This document shows positions 57,101 to 64,000 of a DNA stretch of 64,000 bases, piece after piece. Numbering within the stretch: the stretch's first letter is position 1; each line of letters opens with the position of its first letter. Source of the DNA: Branchiostoma floridae (lineage: Eukaryota > Chordata > Leptocardii > Amphioxiformes > Branchiostomatidae); contig NC_049986.1 of assembly GCF_000003815.2 (NCBI RefSeq), positions 10,085,915 through 10,149,914 on the forward strand. The letters run 5' to 3'. Under the pieces are notes generated by a model. The model did no database searches, was not told where the DNA came from, and worked only from the letters and a program-made list of their open reading frames with translations. The position numbers and the translations under genes were made by a program.

Positions 57101-59539
57101 CCTCATAACTTTTTGTCGCGTAGTCGTATCACACAATGCTTGAACAGTTTAAAATGTACTAGACACTGGTAGATTTTTATGTGGATCGATGGAATTTGGG
57201 GTTAGAAATACACATTTTGGTAAAAAAAAACATCATTCACTTCAGATGTCCAAGCCTTGGCGAGGACAGCACATTTAGCCTTTATATTCATCAAGATAAG
57301 AGCTTACCTCCTTTAGATTAATTTTGTCGCGGCTATTTTGCTTAAAGTGAAGGAATCTTAACTTTTTAAGGCCAAAAAGAGCAAAAAGATTGTTTTTTTC
57401 CTAATTTTCCGTTAAAAATGACCTCCAGTGAAAATACTCTTAAACAAAAACAAAATAGCCGCGGACAGTTTTAACAAACAAGTGGTAATACATAAAAATA
57501 CACTAAATTTGTCAGCAATAATACTGTTTTGACCGTATGTTTACCATTATGCGGCTTCCTCGGGGACCTTGTATACTTAATCACAATTATTTCAATATTT
57601 GATGAATACTTCATCAATACGTAATACGGTTAGCACTTAGGCGTCTTTCCAAAAGTAGTTAGTGTGCCCCATACATAGTGAGTTCCTGTTTTCGCAATGT
57701 AACGTTACATTATGACATTGGATCGTTCTGAAAACTTGGCGGTCCCGCAGGTCACCTACGGTCACGGAGTGGTTCGAAATTCATGTTCGGTTCCATCGCC
57801 CTGGTAACCTTGCGGGGCCACGCCCTTTTTTACTCCCAGGGAGCTCCATCGAATCACAGGCCTTAAGTTACCCGAGCTGACCGAGAAGTATCGTTAGCGA
57901 CCCAGATAACTCGTCTGACATGTTACCTGTTTACGTTTGTCCAATTTCTATTATTTTTCCAACGACCTGTGGAGCCTGGTGGAGGCAAATACTCCCATGC
58001 GCGCCTCATACGGACTTAAATATATACGCAGGTGTGACCCTACCTTTAGAATCTGATAATTTCCCGGCCTTACAATGACCGGGATTGATACATACCGAAG
58101 ATCAAGACAATCTATCGAGGCCTTCTCAAGCTAACCTTTTCATTCACATACAAATTATGATTTTGGAAACGATCAGGCGTTTCAGGAGGCATCCATTGCC
58201 ATTCGTTTGTGACACTTGATAAGTTTGCATTAATAAATTAGAATTTTGATACTTATATATATATATATATCGATAAATTTTCATACATCTGCATAAATTT
58301 GCATAAATAGAATTATTCGTCCTTATAAAAGTATTTTACATGATAATGAATTCATGATGGACTTTATTATTATTATCATTATTTATCAACACCATACTCC
58401 ATTGTTGTGAATACATGTGTACATATAGTACTCAAGAATACATTTGTATAAATTTGCATTAATCTTTTAATGTAGTTATGACTAGATTTGAATAAATTAC
58501 AAAATAAGTTTGCATTAATGAATTAGAATTTTAACACTAATATCGATAAATTCGCCTACATTTGCATAAATGAATTTATTCGTCCGGACTACCAATGTTT
58601 ACTACTTTACGTTGACAGGTTCGCTCCACTAACAACGCCTTCATCCTGAACACCAGCATCTGGGACCTGGTAACGTCTGCCGTCATCATTCCCCTGATCA
58701 TCTCGTCTACGATGACCGGCCTACCGAACTGTGGGGAAGCTTGTTGTGCCTTCATAGGCTTTCTGAATCTTTTTAGCCTGTTACAGTCAATGTTATCCTG
58801 TGCCCTCATTGCCTTTAACCGGTATGTGCACGTTGTGCTCTCACTAGCCACTTACAAGCGCTTATTCGGTCCTGTCAAGGCATTCCTCTGGGTGGTTGGG
58901 TCATGGTTGACCGGCACTCTGATCATGTTTCCGGCTGTGACAGGTATATATGGCAGTTTGGGATGGGACGCGCATGTACAAATGTGTCAGTTATCGCACG
59001 AAGACCCGGCAAGTGTACTGTTTTTCCAAAATGTCGTCCTGTCCCTGTACTGGGTTGTAGCGTTCGCCATATCTGCGTTCTACGCCCGAATCTACCTGCA
59101 CGTGCGGAAGAGTACCATGGCCATCGGCCAGCATCTCGGCCACAGCCCCCAGCAAGTGTCCCTGCAGGCGGTGAAGCGTACAAAACACATGTTCTACATC
59201 TTCTTCGCTTTTCTCACGTTGACCTGTCCGGTTGTTGTTGTGAATTACGCAGATTTCTTTGCTACCTTTCTCCCAAAAGCTGTCTTCTTCATCAGCTTTG
59301 CCATGTTTTACTGCAACACCGCAGTCAATCCCATCATTTACACCTGGACCCTGAAAGAGTTTCGGCAAGGGTTCAAGTCCATGGTTCACTGCAGACGACA
59401 TATTGTCCCTACCCCTCAAGCAGCCCAACCTGGTGTTCAGAGACCCGTCAGAGTAATAAATGTCTTGTCACGATCGGGGGTCCCCAACCACGTGGTCCCG
59501 TCAGAACCATCCTCTGATACGTCAGTGTTAAACACGTAA
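54173..59539 (+). CDS. orphan class A (rhodopsin-type) G protein-coupled receptor, 4 exons, 441 aa
   Basis: Exons: 54173-54221, 56066-56284, 56623-56759, 58619-59539; phases 1, 1, 0, joined frame open to TAA. Exon 1 and the start of exon 2 make a signal peptide (MSRRSSTAALLLYYLQ then AVLLGRALS). Exon 2 encodes an extracellular N-terminus with about seven N-glycosylation sequons (NTT, NVS, NST, NSS, NDT) and many Phe. Exon 3 holds TM1 with the conserved GN (GTIGNAAVI); exon 4 holds TM2-TM7. TM2 keeps Asp (SIWDLVTS); the DRY box is NRY (AFNRYVHVV); TM6 has TCP where CWxP is usual; TM7 is NTAVNPIIY. Cysteines before TM3 and in loop 2 (VQMCQLS) can form the usual disulfide. The NRY box recalls melatonin and Tre1/moody-like receptors, but the ligand cannot be named. 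Intron 3 carries a 1.1-kb inverted-repeat transposon. Confidence 0.85.
56905..58045. mobile_element. 1.14-kb transposon with ~150-bp inverted repeats and TTA target duplication
   Basis: The left arm starts AGGTGGGGTCACCCATGCGT and the right arm is its diverged complement, ending GTGTGACCCTACCT. Both arms share GCGTATATATTCAAGTCCGT-like and CAGGCTCCACAGG strings over about 150 bp. Flanking TTA (56902-56904 and 58046-58048) matches the 3-bp TWA duplication of PIF/Harbinger elements. No transposase frame, so non-autonomous. In GPCR intron 3. Confidence 0.65.
58224..58590. repeat. AT-rich direct repeat before GPCR exon 4
   Basis: A segment with TTTGCATTAATxAATTAGAA, ATCGATAAATT, CATAAAT and TTATTCGTCC occurs at about 58224-58325 and again at about 58509-58585, with a (TA)n run in the first copy. 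A fragment of the foldback family of 7545 lies just before it at about 58160. Confidence 0.6.
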
Positions 59540-59851
59540 GAAAACATCGTGCAAGGTGATGATCACAGACCCATCCATAACACACAAAAAAATCAGGAAA
59601 TCAAATTAAGATCGGATGCTAGGTACCTCTCCTAAACTTATCTTTTGAATCGTGTCATAACATCGAATACGAATTACCCCTGTGCACTTGTCAAAAGCAA
59701 ACGACATGTGTAAGCGCGCTGACTCTCAGCGCTTCAGCCAGGGTCGGGGTCTAGAGAATGTTTTGACTGAACTCACCTTGTCTTTGCTGAGGAGTCTTGA
59801 GAGAGGGGACGCGCACTCGCAGACTTACGTTTTGACGGTTTAATCTAGCAG
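59540..59851. other. 3' UTR/flank of the GPCR gene
   Basis: No coding sequence. No AATAAA was spotted, so the transcript end is unknown. Confidence 0.4.
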
Positions 59852-60385
59852 TGTTAGTAGTTGTACAAAGGCCGCCAACTAAACTGGAAAGTTCTGTTTT
59901 TATCCCCTTGTCCGAATCTTCTTAAGTGGGTCCCTTGTTGTGTCCTCAGTGAATTCCTGTGTCCTGTGATTCTCCTCAGTTCTTGTATATTCCAAGGTGA
60001 GCTCTTAATCGTAAAACTTAGTCTGGTCTCCCGGCTACTGGCTGACTGTCCTCTGATGCCTTCTTCTTCTTCTTCTTCTTCTTCTTCTTCTTGGAGTACA
60101 CTTGTCTCCAAGCCTAAATTTCCTGGAGAAATAATCTCCAGGCCTAAGTTTCCTGGGGTTGATCTCCACCAGGCCCAATTTTCCTAGAGTTGATCTCCAG
60201 GCCTTTTCTGCCCTCTGTCTTCCTTCTGCGCGGGTGACTTCCTTCTGCCCGGGTGACTTCTGGGGAGTGGTGATTTGCTTCCCCCGGGGTGGTTGGCATG
60301 TGTGTTTGGCGGGAAACTTATTCAAATTGACTACCTAACCTATTTTAAGGCGGCAAGTTTAAATACAGGAATGTTGGCGCTTACA
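59852..60385 (-). mobile_element. candidate 3' LTR of the BEL/Pao element
   Basis: On the minus strand a purine-rich TTTGGGGGCCAG (a polypurine-tract candidate) is followed at 60385 by TGTAAGCGCC. A TATTTAAA TATA-like box lies 15 to 25 bases inside, and the stretch can be ended at ACA at 59852 (CTACTAACA), giving TGT...ACA over 534 bp. A (CTT)n run (60061-60092) lies inside. The 5' LTR is outside the window, so the boundaries cannot be confirmed by comparison. Confidence 0.45.
60061..60092. repeat. (CTT)n microsatellite
   Basis: About ten uninterrupted TTC units. Confidence 0.95.
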
Positions 60386-60614
60386 CTGGCCCCCAAATTG
60401 TCCGTGAGGCAATTTTACTTTAACTACCAAGCCAACTTCCCTACTGTATACACAATAACTATACTCATAAACTTATTGTTAGTAGAAACAGCATGCAATA
60501 ACTTTCACTGAAGTCCATGTAGGTTTGCCTAGTTCACTACGTTGTTGTTACATGCATTACAAGTCTTTGAGACTAATAAAACTGCTTCAAGTCCAATGAT
60601 GGTCCTCCTGGAAT

Positions 60615-63600
60615 TCAGGTTGTGCTCTGGTCTTCTTCCAAGAGAGGACATAGTTTGTCGACTGGCCTCTCCAACACGCTATGTTGCGTTTTGACTTTAA
60701 CACGTCTCACAAGTCCTCTGCTGCCTGGCATCACTTGTACGATTCTTCCTAATGGCCACACTCCTCTTGGTGACTGTTCGTCCTTCAGAAGTACGATGTC
60801 TCCTACTGCCAAGTCTCGCTGCCGTGTTCCCCATTTGGAACGTTCTTGCAGTGATGCCATGTACTCTTTCGACCATCTTTGCCAGAATAGACTTGCTAAG
60901 TACTGTACTTGCTTCCATCGACGCCGCGCATACAAATCGTTCTTGTCGGTCAGATTTGGCGGCAAAGTGGTCTGCATCTTCATGTTTAGGAGATGATTGG
61001 GTGTCAGAGCTTCTAAGTCGTTCACCTCGTTGCTGGTTGTTGTCAAAGGTCTTCCGTTTACTATGCTCTCTGCTTCACACAACAGAGTGTGTAACCCTTC
61101 GTCATCTAGTGTGTGTTTCTTCACGATTGCATTCAGCACCTGTCTTATCGTGCGTATCTGTCTCTCCCAAACTCCGCCAAAGTGCGATCCTGTGGGGGGA
61201 CTGAACTTCCAGTCTATTTCCTTCTGCAATAAGGTGTCCTTAATCTTTTCCTGGTTCCACATCTTTAGCTCTCTTTGCAGTTCAGCTTTGGCACCTACCA
61301 GGTTGGTCCCATTGTCTGACCACATCTCTTTTACCTGACCTCTTCGTGAGATGAATCTGCGCAGAGCATTGATACAGGAGTCTGTATCCAATGAATCAGC
61401 CTTCTCTGTGTGTACGGCTCGGCTACTCATACAGGTGAACACAACGCCGTAGCGTTTTACTATGCTACGCCCTCGTTTTGTCTCGATTGGCCCAAAGTAA
61501 TCCACTCCTACTCTGGTGAAGGGTGGTTCATCTGGAGTAAGACGACTTGAGGGTAAGTCGGCCATTTGTTGCTTGCCTGTCTTGCCACGCAGTCGTCTGC
61601 ATGTTACACACTTCTTATTTAATCTTCGAACTAAGGCATTCACTTGCGGTATCCAGTACCGTTCTCTTGATTTAGAGATCACATAGTTCCGTCCCATGTG
61701 ACCATGTTCTTCGTGGATGCTTCTCAATATCAGCTTTGCCACTTCTGATTCTTTAGGCAGAATGACAGGGTGTTTCGCTTCCTGTGCTAGAGAGGAGTGG
61801 CTCAGTCGTCCTCTCACACGCAGTATACCCTCTTTGTCTACCATGGGGTCTAACCTGTACACACAGCTGGTGGTCTTCACGAATCCCTGACTTTGCAGGG
61901 CTGCCATTTCCTCACTGTAGTGCTTACGCTGCACATGTGTTACAATTTCTGCTTCTGCTGTCTTGAGGTCTCTTGTTGAGAGTCGCTCGTTCACTGTAGT
62001 TTTGCTCCCCTGCTTATTACTCTTTTGCTTGAGTGCTTCCTTTACCTTTAAGATCCAGGCCACTGCTTTCTTGAGACGGTGCCAACTTGAATAGTGCGCT
62101 ATCAGCGCATCCATGGGACTCTGCGTTTCTGCCTGTTCCAATTCAATGGCGTTCACCTTAACTTCAGGGTCTCGTTGCGGCGGCTGTTCAAGTCCATTTG
62201 GCATCTGCGGCCATTCACTCTCTGGGCACCATAGGAAGGATGGTCCTTTTACCCATCTGTCGTTCTCCACGAACTTCTGGATGTCTTGTCCCCTCGACGC
62301 ATCGTCTGCAGGGTTCCTTTTCGATTCGACATAACGCCACTGCTTCGTATCGCTGGCGTTTCTTATTGTCGTTAGCCGATTGGCCACGAATGTGTGGTAC
62401 CTCGTTTGCTCGTTATTAATATATCGCAATACTGTGGTGCTGTCCGTCCAGAAGAAAGTCTTGTCTATCTTGATGTCCAACTCTCTTTGGATCATCTGGT
62501 TTACTCTCACCGCTACTACCGCCGCGTTTAGCTCCAATCTCGGTATAGTGATAGCCTTCAATGGTGCGACGCGGGCTTTGCCCATTAGCAACGCACAGTG
62601 TACTCTGCCCTGTTGATTCGTCATACGCAGGTACGAGGCGGTTCCGTACCCCTGCTCACTCGCATCAGAGAAGTGGTGGAGCTGTACTGATGTAGTGATT
62701 CCGAAATCAACCGGTTTGACACATCTGCTTACCATGAAACTACTACTCAACAATGGTAGTTCAGCTTCCCATTGACGCCAGACCTTGAGATCCTTATCTG
62801 GGATTTCCTCGTCCCAGTCCAACTTTGCCTTGCACAGATCTTGTAGTATCTTCTTTGGTGGCAGAAGTGCAGGAGCTACTAGCCCAAGGGGATCATAGAA
62901 GGAGCTGACTACAGACAGGATTCCTCTTCTCGTTGCTGGCTTCTCACGCCTGACTGCACGAAAGCCGAGTGTATCTGACTGGACGTGCCACAGCATCCCT
63001 AGTGCTCGTTCTGTTGTTACAGCCGTGTGACTGTGGTCTAGATCCATCCTCACCTCGTTTGCCCTTTCCGTCGGTGGGACACTGTCTATAACCTCAGGTT
63101 GATTGCTGACCCACTTGGTCAGTCTAAATCCTCCATCTTTACATGCTTCTCGCATGCCCTCTGCTAAGTCTCCTCCCTCTTTAACTGTGGAGGTAGATTT
63201 AAGCAAGTCGTCTACGTAGAAGTTGTTTCGGATTGCGTCCAATACTCCTTTAGCATATTGGCCCTCTCCGTCATCAGCCAACTTCTTCAACGCGAAACCA
63301 GCACAACTGGGCGATGATGTCGCGCCAAATACGTGTACTGTCATCCTATATTCTTCAGGCGGTTCGTCTAAGTTGCCTCTTGGCCACCAAAGAAATCTTT
63401 GGTAGTCCCTGTACTTCTCTGGTACTTTCACCTGTGAGAACATGGATTCTACATCTGCCATGACACCTACAGGTTCCTGCCGGAACCGAGTCAGGACTCC
63501 CACCAAAGTGTTGTTCAGGTCTGGGCCTTGCAGCAGCTGTTGGTTTAGGGACGTTCCTGCATATTCCGCGGCGCAGTCAAACACCACTCGAATCTTCTTC

Positions 63601-64000
63601 TTCTGTGGGTGGTACACGCCGTGGTGTGGTATGTACCACACCGTAGCATTTTCAGTCTCATGTTGTGGTCCTTCATTCTCGTCTGGTGGTATTCTTTCTG
63701 CATATCCCTTTTCAATGATGTTCTCCATAAAGTCAGCGTAGTCCTTTTTGAAGTCTACATCCTTTGAGAGCTTTCTTTGTAAATGCTTCAACCGCTGTAC
63801 GGCTAGTGGGCGGTTGTTCGGCATGGCTGGGTTGGGTCGCTTGAACGGCAAAGGAACCTCATAGTGGTCACCCGACTTCTTGGTTTCTTCCTCGACTATT
63901 TCCATGAACCGTCTGTCTTCCATGGACATCTCTTTTTTGTCCTCCTTTGCTTCGCTGAAGTCATGATTAAAGTAACTCTCCAGCTGTGTCTCTAGGCTCT
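60615..64000 (-). CDS. BEL/Pao LTR retrotransposon pol (partial at its N-terminus, runs off the right edge)
   Basis: One frame is open from the right edge to a stop at 60615; an in-frame ATG at 63929 is internal, because the frame continues upstream (SLETQLESYFNH and on). Domains in order: reverse transcriptase with the YVDD box (NNFYVDDLL); Pao-type RNase H (HHFSDASEQGYGTASYL, then WTDSTTVLRYI); integrase H2C2 zinc finger (HEEHGHMGRNY ... CVTCRR); integrase core with D (VGVDYFGP), D (WSDNGTN) and E (GVWERQIR); and a C-terminal DUF5641-type domain (LFWQRWSKEY ... VGDIVLLKDE). Element machinery copies its RNA and inserts the DNA. Gag and protease would lie right of the window. About 1,100 codons without a stop or frameshift suggest a recently active copy. 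It lies downstream of the GPCR in opposite orientation. Confidence 0.95.
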   Translation of the reverse strand, partial: SLETQLESYFNHDFSEAKEDKKEMSMEDRRFMEIVEEETKKSGDHYEVPLPFKRPNPAMPNNRPLAVQRLKHLQRKLSKDVDFKKDYADFMENIIEKGYAERIPPDENEGPQHETENATVWYIPHHGVYHPQKKKIRVVFDCAAEYAGTSLNQQLLQGPDLNNTLVGVLTRFRQEPVGVMADVESMFSQVKVPEKYRDYQRFLWWPRGNLDEPPEEYRMTVHVFGATSSPSCAGFALKKLADDGEGQYAKGVLDAIRNNFYVDDLLKSTSTVKEGGDLAEGMREACKDGGFRLTKWVSNQPEVIDSVPPTERANEVRMDLDHSHTAVTTERALGMLWHVQSDTLGFRAVRREKPATRRGILSVVSSFYDPLGLVAPALLPPKKILQDLCKAKLDWDEEIPDKDLKVWRQWEAELPLLSSSFMVSRCVKPVDFGITTSVQLHHFSDASEQGYGTASYLRMTNQQGRVHCALLMGKARVAPLKAITIPRLELNAAVVAVRVNQMIQRELDIKIDKTFFWTDSTTVLRYINNEQTRYHTFVANRLTTIRNASDTKQWRYVESKRNPADDASRGQDIQKFVENDRWVKGPSFLWCPESEWPQMPNGLEQPPQRDPEVKVNAIELEQAETQSPMDALIAHYSSWHRLKKAVAWILKVKEALKQKSNKQGSKTTVNERLSTRDLKTAEAEIVTHVQRKHYSEEMAALQSQGFVKTTSCVYRLDPMVDKEGILRVRGRLSHSSLAQEAKHPVILPKESEVAKLILRSIHEEHGHMGRNYVISKSRERYWIPQVNALVRRLNKKCVTCRRLRGKTGKQQMADLPSSRLTPDEPPFTRVGVDYFGPIETKRGRSIVKRYGVVFTCMSSRAVHTEKADSLDTDSCINALRRFISRRGQVKEMWSDNGTNLVGAKAELQRELKMWNQEKIKDTLLQKEIDWKFSPPTGSHFGGVWERQIRTIRQVLNAIVKKHTLDDEGLHTLLCEAESIVNGRPLTTTSNEVNDLEALTPNHLLNMKMQTTLPPNLTDKNDLYARRRWKQVQYLASLFWQRWSKEYMASLQERSKWGTRQRDLAVGDIVLLKDEQSPRGVWPLGRIVQVMPGSRGLVRRVKVKTQHSVLERPVDKLCPLLEEDQSTT

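Noticed and set aside
58903-59517. 204-codon frame overlapping GPCR exon 4
   Set aside because: Alternative frame of the GC-rich GPCR exon; the GPCR frame shows seven TM segments and NPIIY.

Overview
The window is animal genomic DNA: split genes with GT-AG introns, intron-rich spacing, many miniature transposons, and domesticated-looking vertebrate-type gene families (CYP2-clan P450s, a RING1/RNF2 Polycomb ligase, an LRR surface protein, a rhodopsin-class GPCR). The combination of a tandem CYP2-like array, an RNF2 orthologue very close to the human protein and these repeat families points to an invertebrate chordate, most likely a lancelet (Branchiostoma). The species call is inference from content, not from a search.

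Layout. 1-30.25 kb: a head-to-tail array of four minus-strand CYP2-like P450 genes, here called A (5' part only, 627-1517, running off the left edge), B (5133-10666), C (12277-19412) and D (20851-29559). B, C and D each have the same seven-exon plan with identical intron phases; joined exons are open from ATG to stop (496, 499 and about 500 codons). Each gene carries a co-duplicated upstream block. Leftovers of an extra duplication (an orphan promoter block and a piece of last exon) lie between A and B. 30.25-33.7 kb: an inverted, plus-strand P450 copy (E) that keeps only exons 4-7 and has lost the conserved glycine of the heme-binding motif.

35.2-38.4 kb: a plus-strand gene for a secreted or GPI-anchored protein with a Thr-rich stretch, LRRNT, about twelve LRRs and LRRCT. 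40.7-52 kb: a minus-strand RNF2/RING1 orthologue with eight coding exons, two of which are tandem duplicates, plus a 5' untranslated exon and a GC-rich promoter. 52.5-53.4 kb: Penelope-like GIY-YIG fragments in palindromic arrangement, one arm cut by a hAT-type MITE. 54.2-59.5 kb: a four-exon class A GPCR. 59.9-64.0 kb: a minus-strand BEL/Pao LTR retrotransposon with a long open pol frame that continues past the right edge.

The most striking object is in P450 gene D. Its first coding exon is split by a 5.6-kb insertion with imperfect terminal inverted repeats (CTCAGT...ACTGAG). The inverted repeat itself supplies a GT at one end and an AG at the other, so removal as an intron would restore the P450 reading frame with one or two extra residues. 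This looks like intron gain by a DNA transposon, or else a freshly broken gene; RNA data would decide. Many introns hold other mobile elements whose boundaries could be read from target-site duplications or from an empty site in a paralogue.
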